From Paenibacillus chitinolyticus NBRC 15660 (GTDB taxonomy: Bacteria > Bacillota > Bacilli > Paenibacillales > NBRC-103111), in assembly GCF_000739915.1 (NCBI RefSeq), contig NZ_BBJT01000004.1, positions 1-64,000 on the forward strand: a DNA stretch of 64,000 nt, in the 5' to 3' direction. Positions 11,787 to 20,264 of this stretch are shown here, in pieces. The notes below the pieces were generated by a model, which made no database searches, was not told the origin of the DNA, and saw nothing but the letters and a program-made list of their open reading frames with translations. The stretch's first letter is position 1. Each line of letters begins with the position of its first letter. The position numbers and the translations under genes are program-made.

Positions 11787-11930
11787 ATGACCCAGTACCA
11801 ATTCGATAACTTTTTTGAAGATCTTCTCAAAGATACGCTGATCGAAAAGTTCGAAACTGTGGAAGTACCACGGCTGCAGCTGGAATCCTCCTGGGAGAAA
11901 CTGCAGCAAAAATTAGAGATAAGCAACTAA
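11787..11930 (+). CDS. Small acidic protein of unknown function, 47 aa
   Basis: A 47-residue ORF from ATG with TAGGAGTG 6 bases upstream. It begins MTQYQFDNFFEDLLKD and ends WEKLQQKLEISN. It is amphipathic, lacks a signal peptide and has one Trp at residue 36. No family is recognised. It sits between the ComX-like gene and ytpI, behind the ComX terminator, so it needs its own promoter; the upstream 250 bases are A+T-rich (AAAGATAATATAAAAG near 11730). It could be linked to the quorum-sensing locus or be an unrelated small cytosolic protein. The coding claim rests on the ribosome binding site and protein-like composition only. Confidence 0.5.
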   Translation: MTQYQFDNFFEDLLKDTLIEKFETVEVPRLQLESSWEKLQQKLEISN

Positions 11931-12096
11931 CCCGTGTTGTGTCTTCTTTAATGATTAGACATCTATTCGACAGAAAGAATTGAATCCCTTCTTTACTCTT
12001 GACAGCCGGTTGCCCTTAGAGGCCCCGGCTTCGTTGCTTTTTCCAGGAAAAATCGGTACAGTTAAGGCAAAACAATCTGTAGGGGGCTTTCCGTAC

Positions 12097-12393
12097 ATGT
12101 TAGAAACGGTTCAAATCGTACTGTCTACGCTTATTTTTATTACCCTGCTCTTCTCGGTCGTCTTCAGCTTCCGCTCCCGCCGGAAAACCGATCCAAAGCA
12201 AAGAGGCACCAACGCCGCCCTGATGAATATCAGTATGGGGCTGATGCTTATTCTTATTGCCGTAACGCAGCTGTTCTTCCTCTCGGACACGCCGGTGCGC
12301 CGAATATTCGGGACGGTCTGCCTGCTGCTCGGACTGTTTAACCTGTTTGCGGGAATCCGCAATTATTTGTACTTCTCCCGCATGTCCCGCTGA
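12097..12393 (+). CDS. ytpI: YtpI-like small membrane protein
   Basis: 98 residues with three hydrophobic segments (about 5-25, 48-68, 72-90) and a basic RSRRK linker. The size and its convergence on ytoI match ytpI of Bacillus, whose function is unknown. The frame is open back to 11980, but the ATG at 12097 is preceded by AGGGGG, and the upstream part has no protein-like character. It ends directly against the stop of the convergent ytoI with no space for a separate terminator. Confidence 0.72.
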   Translation: MLETVQIVLSTLIFITLLFSVVFSFRSRRKTDPKQRGTNAALMNISMGLMLILIAVTQLFFLSDTPVRRIFGTVCLLLGLFNLFAGIRNYLYFSRMSR

Positions 12394-13731
12394 TCAGACG
12401 CCGTCGATAAACTGGGCCGTCAACATCGCCCGGCACACCAAAGTGCCCGCATGGTAAATCTGCACATCGATTTTGCCGAATTTACGGCTCACTTCCAGAA
12501 TGTTGGGCCGGATCTGGATTTCGCTTTCGATCTGCACCGGTTTGATAAAGTACGTCGACATGTTATCCATCACGAGGTCCCCCTTCTTGACGGTCTGCAC
12601 GACGCGGTACGCCGCTTCCGTCATGAGAGTGGTCAGGACCCCTTCCGAAACCGTCCCCAGGTGATTCGTCATCTGGGGCGTTATCGTTCCGCGGAACACC
12701 ACGTTCCCTTGTTCGTCCCGGAACTCCTCGAACCTTCCCCAAATGAGATCCTCAAACGTCTCCCCGTTCTGCGGCTGCTTCTGGATATACTGCATCGCCT
12801 TGAGCACGTCATTGCGGTTGATTACGCCGAGCATTTTGCGGTTGCCGTCCACGACCGGCAGCAGCTCGATCCCTTCCCACACCATCATATGGGCGGCGGA
12901 AGCGACGGAGGTCTGCGGGCTGACCGTCAGAGGATTCCGCGTCATCAGGCGGTCGACGGTCTGGCCGGCATCGGCGCCCAGCATATCTTTGGGGGCCACA
13001 AGTCCGATAACGCGGTTCCACTCGTCCGTGACGGGAAACCGGCTGTGCCCCGTCTCTTCGACCAGCGCGCGCCATTCCTTGACCGAGCTGTTCGCTTTCA
13101 AAGCGAAAACATGCGGGTTCGTCGTCAGGATATCCTCGACGAGCAGAATTTTTTTCTTGATCAGCCGGTCGTAAATGGCGCGGTTAATCATTGAAGCCAC
13201 GGTGAAGGAGTCGTAGCTGCTCGATATGATGGGAAGCTCCAGCTTATCCGCCAGCTTCGTCATCTCGGGGCTCGTATGAAAACCGCCCGTTATCAGAACA
13301 CCGGACCCCTGCTCCAGAGCCAGCCTGTGCACTTCCTCCCGGTTGCCCACGATAAGAAGCGAGCCTGCCTCCACATACCGCATCATCGCATCGAGTTCCA
13401 TGGCCCCGATCACAAACTTGTGCAGCGTCTTCTCCAGACCGTTCATGCCGCCGAGCACTTCGCCGTCCACGATGTTCACGACTTCTTCAAAGGTCAGCTT
13501 ATCGATATTGCGGCGTTCCCGCTTGCCGACCCTGACCGTGCCGACCCTTTCCTTCGTGGAAACAAGGCCCTGGTTCTCCGCTTCTTTGATAGCGCGGTAA
13601 GCGGTGCCTTCGCTCACTTCGAGCTGATCCGCAATTTTGCGAACGCTGATCTTGCTTCCGATCTTCAGGCTTTCGATATGGCGGAGAATCTGCTCGTGCT
13701 TCGTTAACGACTCTGTTCCCGTTTCATCCAA
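12394..13731 (-). CDS. ytoI: YtoI-like CBS/DRTGG-domain regulator
   Basis: 445 residues with four modules in order: an N-terminal winged-helix segment (about 10-65, KIADQLEVSEGTAYRAIKEAE), a DRTGG-type domain (70-180), two CBS repeats (190-310, SRFPVTDEWNRVIGLV and ELLPVVDGNRKMLGVI), and a C-terminal hotdog/thioesterase-like domain (340-440). This layout is that of YtoI, a presumed nucleotide-sensing regulator whose ligand is not established. TTG at 13731 lies 9 bases after GGGGG. In Bacillales ytoI lies near ytpI, nrnA and dnaE, consistent with this neighbourhood. Confidence 0.85.
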   Translation of the reverse strand: MDETGTESLTKHEQILRHIESLKIGSKISVRKIADQLEVSEGTAYRAIKEAENQGLVSTKERVGTVRVGKRERRNIDKLTFEEVVNIVDGEVLGGMNGLEKTLHKFVIGAMELDAMMRYVEAGSLLIVGNREEVHRLALEQGSGVLITGGFHTSPEMTKLADKLELPIISSSYDSFTVASMINRAIYDRLIKKKILLVEDILTTNPHVFALKANSSVKEWRALVEETGHSRFPVTDEWNRVIGLVAPKDMLGADAGQTVDRLMTRNPLTVSPQTSVASAAHMMVWEGIELLPVVDGNRKMLGVINRNDVLKAMQYIQKQPQNGETFEDLIWGRFEEFRDEQGNVVFRGTITPQMTNHLGTVSEGVLTTLMTEAAYRVVQTVKKGDLVMDNMSTYFIKPVQIESEIQIRPNILEVSRKFGKIDVQIYHAGTLVCRAMLTAQFIDGV

Positions 13732-13783
13732 CTGTACTACCCCCGTCCGATTCGCTGTATTAGTCTGTTAAGTTTATTATAGA

Positions 13784-13838
13784 CGAAGAAAAACCAAACG
13801 AAAAGCGCGGAAGGCGCCGTCCGTCTGGTTTTTCTTCG
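13784..13838 (-). terminator. Probable terminator between the 91-aa membrane protein gene and ytoI
   Basis: A long stem CGAAGAAAAACCA / TGGTTTTTCTTCG encloses a G+C-rich loop. The T-tract lies within the 3' arm. It would stop minus-strand transcripts from the small genes upstream of ytoI. Confidence 0.55.
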
Positions 13839-13931
13839 CTGCCTGTATCATCTCCGCGTGCGGGACTTACGGCGTCTGGGGTGTCTGCAGTATTCGCGGT
13901 ACCCCGGCACTCGCCGTGCCCGCCGGATACT

Positions 13932-14207
13932 CTACTTGCGCAGGCCCAGTATTTTCTTGCCCTGGAGCCGCTGCTCCATCCGCCAGCGCTTCATCCGCTT
14001 GACGCGGACGATTTCCTGCCGGGTCTCCTCGTCGACACCGAGCAGTTCGTGCAGATGAGCCGCGATGATAAGCAGGGCGAAACAGATCCAAAGCGCGCCG
14101 AACACCGTCGGCAGGGTAAAGCCTCCCCCAATATCAAGCTGCGGTACGGAGTACAACAGCATTCCAAGCGCGAGGCTCATAAAAATCACGTTTTTGAAAC
14201 CTTTCAC
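13932..14207 (-). CDS. Hypothetical membrane protein, 91 aa
   Basis: 91 residues with two hydrophobic segments (about 5-23 and 33-51) followed by a basic tail (VKRMKRWRMEQRLQGKK). No family is recognised. The segment after the second helix (HLHELLGVDEETRQEIVRVKRM) looks like a soluble amphipathic helix facing the cytoplasm. It follows a 55-aa small ORF on the same strand and is ended by the hairpin at 13784-13838. The plus-strand frame is also open here (115 aa), but the minus-strand protein has the clear membrane pattern. Confidence 0.6.
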   Translation of the reverse strand: MKGFKNVIFMSLALGMLLYSVPQLDIGGGFTLPTVFGALWICFALLIIAAHLHELLGVDEETRQEIVRVKRMKRWRMEQRLQGKKILGLRK

Positions 14208-14330
14208 GACTGTTCACGCTCCCCCTGAAGTGACGGCATCCCGCCTTCGAGCCTCTGCCCTCAGCAGCTTGAAGGACATGCCGCCCTGTACTACATCCTA
14301 TGACAGGCTCAGGAGCTTTATGAGTACGTT

Positions 14331-14498
14331 TTATACGGCGGATTTAGCGGTTGTACTGGTGTTCTTCGTTCCGTTCTTGCTGTTCATAAGTTTCGAGTGG
14401 AGAAAACGTCCGAACTTGGTATAGTCCCGGAGTCTGCGATCCAGGTCCCGGTTGTGCTGTTCCATTTCTTTTTCCAAATAATACGGTTGCGGATACAT
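14331..14498 (-). CDS. Small basic protein of unknown function, 55 aa
   Basis: A 55-residue ORF starting MYPQPYYLEKEMEQHNRD, with AAAGGGG 8 bases before the ATG on the minus strand. It is hydrophilic, Arg/Lys-rich and without membrane segments; the N-terminus is Tyr/Pro-rich. No family is recognised. It is divergent from the SgrR-type regulator gene and upstream of the 91-aa membrane protein gene on the same strand, about 120 bases away. Support is the ribosome binding site and composition. Confidence 0.5.
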   Translation of the reverse strand: MYPQPYYLEKEMEQHNRDLDRRLRDYTKFGRFLHSKLMNSKNGTKNTSTTAKSAV

Positions 14499-14627
14499 GC
14501 GTCAAACCCCTTTCTTTGTGTGAAGCGGCCGGCTATCTTCGATTATAGATGGAATAAGAGGAACAAAAAGAGTATAATTACCTTTAATATTTTCCCCTTT
14601 TTTACAACTAAAAGGAGACCGGACTTT

Positions 14628-16556
14628 ATGCAGCTTTACGATTATTATTTGCAGCTGCGCGTCAGCCAGCCGCATGCGCGCGAAGGCGAGCCGGTTCCGA
14701 TCACCCTGGATCTGCTGGCCGGCCACTGGTTCTGCACCGTACGAAATGTAAAGCTGTTGCTTAAGAAAATGGCCCAGCTGGACTGGATCCGCTGGCAGCC
14801 GGGCTGCGGACGCGGCCGTTCTTCGCTGCTTACTTTCGTGATCCCGGCTCCGGATCTCATCTCCCGGACCGCGATGGACTTAACCCGCAAAGGCGACTTC
14901 AAAGCTGCCGTCGAACTGATCCACACCTACGGGCGCCACTACGCCCTTAAGGACAGTTTTCTGGACTGGATGTCCGGATATTTCGGCTTTACCGCCGCCT
15001 CCTCCGAGGGAGCCGTCCTGGATACACTGCGCCTGCCCTTGTTCCGGCATCCCGTTTCGCTCGACCCCGCCCACGCCATTTATGCCACGGACTGCCAGCT
15101 TATCAGCCATGTGTTCTCGACGCTGCTCGAACTCGATCCCGCAACGGGAAATCTGCTCCCCCAGCTTGCCCATTATTGGGAATGCAGTGCGGACGGCACC
15201 GAGTGGACTTTTTATCTGCGCAAAAAAGTGTATTTCCACCACGGCCGGGAAATGGATGCGGGGGATGTGAAATACTCGCTGGAACGGCTTGCCGATTCCG
15301 CGACCGGCTCCAGTTGGTCCTGGTTCATCCAAGATGTGGTGTCTCTCACTCCCAGAACCCCTTATATTCTTCGGATCGGGCTCAAACGGCCCAATCATCT
15401 GCTGCCTTTCTTCCTGACGTTTCCGGCAGCTTCTATCGTGCCGGAAGATATCGTCCGGGACAGTCCCTCCCTTTTCGGCCGTTCCCCTATAGGTACTGGA
15501 CCTTTCCGGATGGAGTTTTATGACAAATATATTTGCCGGCTTCATGCCTTCGACGGCTATTACGGCGTACGGCCTCATCTGGATGTGATCGAGATGTGGA
15601 TTTTACCGGAACAGCTTGCCTCCTACCGTCCGAAAGGGAAAGATAAGCTCATCGTCTCCCACGGGGATGTCCCGATGCCTGCGGAGACGTATAAAGATCA
15701 AGGCTTTCTTGCCAAAGAGGACCATGTATTCGACGGAAGCACTGTGCTCACATTCAACACCAGACGCGGTCCGTGCCGCAGCCTGCTCCTCCGTCAGGCT
15801 ATCGACCGGCTTATCGACCGTGAAGCCATGGCACGGGAGCTCGGATATAACCGGATCGGGCCTTCGTCCGGCATTATGCGGGATTTTCAGTTGAAGCAAG
15901 GTTCCCGGCTTCCGGAAGTACCCGATTTGAACGCCGGATATGCGCGTGACAGCACGTCTTTGTCCGTGGACGAGCTGATCCGGACATCGGGATACGATGG
16001 TGAGACGCTGCGGCTCCTTGCGTACGCCCAGCACGGTGAAGATGCCCGCTGGATAGCCGGAAAACTTACGGAAGCGGGCCTAAGCGTGAAAGTCGAAACG
16101 ATGCCTATCGCCGCTTTTACAGACGGGGACTATGTCCATCAGGCGGACATGTGCATGTTCATGCCGGTTTCATCTTCTCCGCTAGGTTTTCTCGGTTATC
16201 TCCTTCAAACGACTAACTATATCCACAGGCATATGAGCTCCGCTCTCCAAAGCCGCATACAAAACGCGGTGGGACAAATCCAGCGCGAGTCCTCCCTTGA
16301 ACGGCAGGCAGCGGAGCTGCTGAAGATCGAGGACATGCTCCACGCGGAAACGGCTCTGCTTTTTTTATTAAAAAAAACGTTCCAGGTCGCCGCTCACTCC
16401 TCGATCGGTGGCGTTCGTGCAGATCGCCAGGGATGGGTCGATTACCGTCATCTTTTCTTAAGAGAGAGAGGCGGCGAGGAAGCGCTTGACGAGGGAGATA
16501 GAACCGTTGACGGGAGCGGCCTCCGGGTCCCGGATTCCGCAGACGAACGGCCGTAA
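14628..16556 (+). CDS. SgrR-type transcriptional regulator (HTH plus solute-binding domain)
   Basis: 642 residues from the ATG preceded by AAAGGAGA; the frame is open back to 14397 but that part includes A+T-rich noncoding sequence. The N-terminal 110 residues match the SgrR_N DNA-binding region (VRNVKLLLKKMAQLDWIRWQPGCGRGRSS). From about 165 onward the protein resembles the oligopeptide-binding SBP_bac_5 fold (LLPQLAHYWECSADGTEWTF, GRSPIGTGPF). No signal peptide, so the binding domain acts in the cytosol as a sensor. In enterics SgrR responds to sugar-phosphate stress; the target here is unknown and neighbours do not reveal it. Confidence 0.82.
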   Translation: MQLYDYYLQLRVSQPHAREGEPVPITLDLLAGHWFCTVRNVKLLLKKMAQLDWIRWQPGCGRGRSSLLTFVIPAPDLISRTAMDLTRKGDFKAAVELIHTYGRHYALKDSFLDWMSGYFGFTAASSEGAVLDTLRLPLFRHPVSLDPAHAIYATDCQLISHVFSTLLELDPATGNLLPQLAHYWECSADGTEWTFYLRKKVYFHHGREMDAGDVKYSLERLADSATGSSWSWFIQDVVSLTPRTPYILRIGLKRPNHLLPFFLTFPAASIVPEDIVRDSPSLFGRSPIGTGPFRMEFYDKYICRLHAFDGYYGVRPHLDVIEMWILPEQLASYRPKGKDKLIVSHGDVPMPAETYKDQGFLAKEDHVFDGSTVLTFNTRRGPCRSLLLRQAIDRLIDREAMARELGYNRIGPSSGIMRDFQLKQGSRLPEVPDLNAGYARDSTSLSVDELIRTSGYDGETLRLLAYAQHGEDARWIAGKLTEAGLSVKVETMPIAAFTDGDYVHQADMCMFMPVSSSPLGFLGYLLQTTNYIHRHMSSALQSRIQNAVGQIQRESSLERQAAELLKIEDMLHAETALLFLLKKTFQVAAHSSIGGVRADRQGWVDYRHLFLRERGGEEALDEGDRTVDGSGLRVPDSADERP

Positions 16557-16693
16557 AAAAGACGATGAGCTCAGGAAGAGAAGCAGCGCCGGGTAGTGCA
16601 TTTTTATCCCAAGGGAGCTATGTGCTTGTGATGGCATGGAGTCCCTAACAGCGCCGGACGAGACCAGCGCCACGTGCAAGGAAGATAGTACGC

Positions 16694-16739
16694 AAAAAAA
16701 AGCAGTCAGCCGCGGGAATCCGCATCTGACTGCTTTTTT
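16694..16739. terminator. Bidirectional terminator between convergent genes
   Basis: AAAAAAAGCAGTCAG and CTGACTGCTTTTTT pair across a 16-base loop. It serves the SgrR-type gene (plus) and the reductase gene (minus). Confidence 0.88.
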
Positions 16740-16828
16740 AATAAGCGTCCGCTTTTGGGCGGAGCGTTTAGGAACACACGACCCTGAAAATGTTACGCGG
16801 CGGGCATCGCCGCACCGGCTCGTGTGCG

Positions 16829-17824
16829 CTACAGGCGCACCACGACGCGTCCGCGCATGCGGCCCGCCAGGATGTCTCCCAGCGCCGCGGGCACTTCCTC
16901 CAGCGTGATTTCCCGCTGGATCATGTCCCCCAGGCTGCGCGGCTTAAGGTCGCCGGCAAGCCGCTCCCACAGCTTCCTGCGCAAACCTTCCGGGCAGTAG
17001 ACGGAGTCTATGCCCAGAAGGTTCACGCCGCGCAGGATGAACGGGTACACGGTGGCGGGAAACGCCCCGCCGCCGGTGAGCCCGCTGAGGGCGACGGAGC
17101 CGCCGTACCGTACCGTGCCGAGCACGTACGGAAGCGACGCGCCGCCCACAGGATCTACCGCCGCGCTCCACTGCTCGCGGCGGAGCGGCTTGCCGTCTTC
17201 TGCCGCAAGCGCTTCGCGCGGCAGCACCTCGCTTGCTCCGAGTCCGCGCAGGTACGCGTGCTCGGAGCTTTTGCCCGTGCTGGCGGCTACCTCGTAGCCG
17301 AGACCCGCCAGCATGGAGACGGCGGCGGTGCCCACGCCGCCGGTAGCTCCCGTGACAAGCACGGGACCCTGGCCCGGGCGCAGGCCGTTGTCTTCCAGCC
17401 GCTGGATGGAGAGAGCGGCCGTGAAGCCCGCGGTGCCGAGCGCCATGACGTCCTTCGGCGTCAGGCCTTCCGGCACGGGCACCGCCCAGTCCGCCGGCAC
17501 CCGGGCCAGCTCGCTGTAGCCGCCGAAATGGCCGGTCCCGAGCGCGTAGCCGGTGACGAGGATTTCGTCCCCTTCCTTATAGCGCGGATCTGCCGATGAA
17601 ACGACGGTGCCGGACAAGTCGATGCCGAGTACCATCGGATAAGAACGGACGGTCTTACTCTCCGGCATGGAGGCAAGCCCGTCCTTGAAGTTGACGCCGG
17701 AGTAGGCAACCTTCACCAGCAGCTCGCCTTCAGGGAGCTCCTCCACCGTCATTTCGCGTATACCCAGTGAAACGCCCTGCCCGGTCTTATCGACCTGCAA
17801 AGCGCGGAATGCGGAATCTGTCAT
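16829..17824 (-). CDS. YhdH/AcuI-family NADPH-dependent oxidoreductase (acrylyl-CoA reductase-like)
   Basis: 331 residues of the medium-chain dehydrogenase fold without zinc ligands. GVNFKDGLASMPE and SYPMVLGIDLSGTV mark the catalytic domain. The nucleotide-binding motif VTGATGGVGTAAVSMLAGLGYEV lies near 155. YhdH/AcuI enzymes reduce acrylyl-CoA or quinone-like enones. The ATG at 17824 lies 7 bases after GGAGG; the ATG at 17830 is too close. The sequence is clearly more G+C-rich than its neighbours, so local transfer or codon bias is possible. Single gene ended by the terminator at 16694-16739. Confidence 0.85.
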   Translation of the reverse strand: MTDSAFRALQVDKTGQGVSLGIREMTVEELPEGELLVKVAYSGVNFKDGLASMPESKTVRSYPMVLGIDLSGTVVSSADPRYKEGDEILVTGYALGTGHFGGYSELARVPADWAVPVPEGLTPKDVMALGTAGFTAALSIQRLEDNGLRPGQGPVLVTGATGGVGTAAVSMLAGLGYEVAASTGKSSEHAYLRGLGASEVLPREALAAEDGKPLRREQWSAAVDPVGGASLPYVLGTVRYGGSVALSGLTGGGAFPATVYPFILRGVNLLGIDSVYCPEGLRRKLWERLAGDLKPRSLGDMIQREITLEEVPAALGDILAGRMRGRVVVRL

Positions 17825-17934
17825 GATCATCCCTCCTCATTCCGATCTTATCACGATTGCTGCCGTCGAGAAAATGCGGGGGTGCCGCTTCCGACCGGAG
17901 CCCGCCACTTTCCCTACGGCAGCAGAGAAGGCGT

Positions 17935-18771
17935 TTAGTCCATCCCCGAGCGCTGCATCTGCCGTTCAAGATGAAGAGCCAGAAAGCCGATTTCATCCAT
18001 CGGAATCGGTTTTTGGAGATTCGCCTTGAGCAGCTCCGCCAAAAGGACCGCTTTTTGAAAAGCGAGGGGATATTCCTCGCTGATTTTACCCAGCAGGGGA
18101 TTCCGTATCGTTTTTTGTTCCATGATCCGGTCGATAAGCGCTTTTAAATGAGAAATAAAACGGACGGTCGAAAACGAATTGTCAAAATCCAGACCGAGCT
18201 CCTTGGCTCTCTCGATTACCTGGGCGACCAGTCTGACCACCGCAAGCGCCGTTCCTTTTTCCACCTTGGTCCGGGCGGTATGGAAATGCATCGCGAGAAA
18301 CGCGATTTCATCGTCCGGCAGCTTCACATCCAGATGCTGATTCAGAAAATCGATCGCCTTGCTGGCTATCCGGTACTCTTCCTCGTACAAGTGCTTGATT
18401 TCGTAAGCGAACGGATTGAGGATATGAACCCCCCGCTTGCAGCGTTCCACGGCAAAGTTGATGTGATCGACCAGCGCGGCGTGGATCGTTTCGGAAAACT
18501 CCCCTTCCAGATGCCCCTGCGCGTAAGCGATCACTTCTTCCGTAATCCCGATAATTTTGACGTCGACGGCATGAAGAATGTGCTCGTAATGTTCCAGCAC
18601 TTCCGAAGTATGCAGCAGAAATTCCTGCGAAATATCGGCGTCCTCTATAATCATGCCCGGTTGTTTTTTGAATCCGATTCCTTTGCCGAAGGCAATTGAA
18701 TTTTTGCCGGTCGAAAGCTTCGTCATGACTACATTATGGGAAAGCACGTGAATGATTTTTCTTTGAATCAT
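17935..18771 (-). CDS. BglG/LicT-family transcriptional antiterminator
   Basis: 278 residues. The N-terminal RNA-binding CAT domain (1-55) has VLSHNVVMTKL and FGKGIGFKKQPG. Two PRD domains follow (about 65-170 and 175-278) with the conserved His residues in LVDHINFAVERC, AMHFHTARTKVE, FISHLKALIDRI and ALHLERQM. Such proteins bind a RAT hairpin in leader RNA to block a terminator, under phosphorylation by the PTS. Here the gene is last in the operon, 16 bases after the PTS permease gene. The likely target is the leader hairpin at 23644-23696, but a canonical RAT was not recognised there. Confidence 0.9.
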   Translation of the reverse strand: MIQRKIIHVLSHNVVMTKLSTGKNSIAFGKGIGFKKQPGMIIEDADISQEFLLHTSEVLEHYEHILHAVDVKIIGITEEVIAYAQGHLEGEFSETIHAALVDHINFAVERCKRGVHILNPFAYEIKHLYEEEYRIASKAIDFLNQHLDVKLPDDEIAFLAMHFHTARTKVEKGTALAVVRLVAQVIERAKELGLDFDNSFSTVRFISHLKALIDRIMEQKTIRNPLLGKISEEYPLAFQKAVLLAELLKANLQKPIPMDEIGFLALHLERQMQRSGMD

Positions 18772-18787
18772 AAAGGTTCTCCTCCAT

Positions 18788-20221
18788 CTATGCAGCTAAA
18801 CGTTTGGCAATGGATTCCTTAATCAGCTCCGAGTCCGTCCCGAAAATAACGTGCACGTGTCCCTTTCCCATGTTCATAATTCCGAATGCACCCAGTTCCT
18901 TCAGTTTTTCTTCCTCCACTTCCTCAGCCTCTTTAAGCCACAGCCTCAACCGGGTTATGCAGGAGTCCACTTTGACGATATTGTCGATGCCGCCCACGCT
19001 GTTCACGATAGCCGTAATCCGTTCTTCCTCCGGGGGCAGAGCCGAAGATACGATCGCCGCGGTCAAACCGGGAAAGTCTTCTTCCCTGCCCGGGGTTTTC
19101 AATTTAAAAACTTTAATCAGAAACAGGAACAATCCGTAGTAGACGACAAAATAGACAACTCCTATGATCAGAAACGCGAAAGGGAATTCCTTTAATTTCC
19201 AATTCAACAACAAATCGATAAATCCTCCCGAGAAACTGAAACCGAGTTTAATATTAAACAGATGCATAAACAGCATCGCAAGTCCGTTCAGAACCGCATG
19301 AACTCCGTACAGCAGCGGTGCCGCAAACATAAACGAAAATTCAAGCGGTTCGGTCACCCCGGTGAGCATCGAGGTAAGTGCGGCGCTGTAAAGCAGAGCG
19401 GCCACTTTTTTCCGCTTCTCCGGCAGCGCGCATTTGATCATCGCCAAAGCGGCTGCAGGCAAGCCGAACATCATCGTCGGGAAAAAGCCGCTCATAAACA
19501 TGCCCGCGCTCGGATCGCCGGCGTTGTAGCGGGTCATATCGCCATGAACATAAGTTCCGGTATTTGTCATAAACTCGCCCACCTGAAACCACACGATACT
19601 GTTCAGAATGTGGTGCAGCCCCGTAACCAGAAGAAGCCGGTTCAGAAACCCGTACATGAATACGCCGATTCCCCCCGCATCTACGATCCAGAGGCCCGCA
19701 TCCCGGATCACATCCTGTACAGGAGGCCAGATCAGGCCCATAATTCCTCCCATTCCTGCCATAACGAGCGAGGTAATGATGGGCACAAAACGCCGGCCCC
19801 CGAAAAACATGAGGTAATCCGGAAGCTTGATATTATGAAACCGGTTGAACAGCATCACGGTGATAAGCCCCGTCATCATCCCTCCGAGGACGCCCATATC
19901 CAAATGGGCTCCAGGCGTCGTCTGCTCTACGGGTACGCTTTCAAAAGTCGCAAGCGCTCTCACAAACACGATGTATCCTACCGTAGCCGCGAGCGCCGCC
20001 ACTCCTTGACCGGACGTCATGCCGATCGCGATGCCGATCGCAAACAGCAGAGGAAGGTTATCCACAATGGCATTGCCGCCGGTGCTGAATATTTTCGAGA
20101 TGAAGATCAGAAACGGATCCTGGAAAGTAAAAGCGCCGAGCCGCTGCAAAATTGCGGCGGCCGGCAGGACGGCAATCGGTATCATGAGAGACCGGCCGAT
20201 TTTTTGAAGCGTATGCAGCAT
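18788..20221 (-). CDS. PTS permease EIICB, N-acetylglucosamine (NagP)-like
   Basis: 477 residues: an EIIC membrane domain (about 1-360) and a C-terminal EIIB domain (about 400-477). The EIIB phosphocysteine is Cys421 in CITRLR. The start resembles NagP-type permeases (LQKIGRSLMIPIAVLPAAAIL), with FFGGRRFVPIITSL, GLHHILNSIVWFQVGEF and ITEPLEFSFMF further on. No EIIA domain is present, so a general EIIA must come from elsewhere. Glucose-family PTS specificity is hard to tell by eye; GlcNAc is preferred because the EIIC opening and linker (LKTPGRE) match NagP and because nagBA lie in the same window. It follows an ABC permease gene by 43 bases in one operon, a rare pairing. Confidence 0.85.
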   Translation of the reverse strand: MLHTLQKIGRSLMIPIAVLPAAAILQRLGAFTFQDPFLIFISKIFSTGGNAIVDNLPLLFAIGIAIGMTSGQGVAALAATVGYIVFVRALATFESVPVEQTTPGAHLDMGVLGGMMTGLITVMLFNRFHNIKLPDYLMFFGGRRFVPIITSLVMAGMGGIMGLIWPPVQDVIRDAGLWIVDAGGIGVFMYGFLNRLLLVTGLHHILNSIVWFQVGEFMTNTGTYVHGDMTRYNAGDPSAGMFMSGFFPTMMFGLPAAALAMIKCALPEKRKKVAALLYSAALTSMLTGVTEPLEFSFMFAAPLLYGVHAVLNGLAMLFMHLFNIKLGFSFSGGFIDLLLNWKLKEFPFAFLIIGVVYFVVYYGLFLFLIKVFKLKTPGREEDFPGLTAAIVSSALPPEEERITAIVNSVGGIDNIVKVDSCITRLRLWLKEAEEVEEEKLKELGAFGIMNMGKGHVHVIFGTDSELIKESIAKRLAA

Positions 20222-20264
20222 GTTTGCTCACCTTTTTCATCTTGCGGAAAAAAGCGGCGGGCCG

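Larger units (their letters stand above)
11435..12096. other. Region between the ComX-like gene and ytpI
   Basis: It holds the ComX-like terminator (11462-11506), an A+T-rich untranslated stretch with TTGCG repeated at 11693 and 11707, and a 47-aa ORF with a good ribosome binding site (11787-11930). A weak hairpin (AGCCGG / CCGGCT, about 12003-12030, followed by a T-run) may end that transcript. No other gene was found on either strand. Confidence 0.5.

Noticed and set aside
11558-11926. 122-codon minus-strand frame opposite the 47-aa ORF
   Set aside because: Cys/Ser/Phe-rich shadow without ribosome binding site; the plus-strand 47-aa ORF has better signals.
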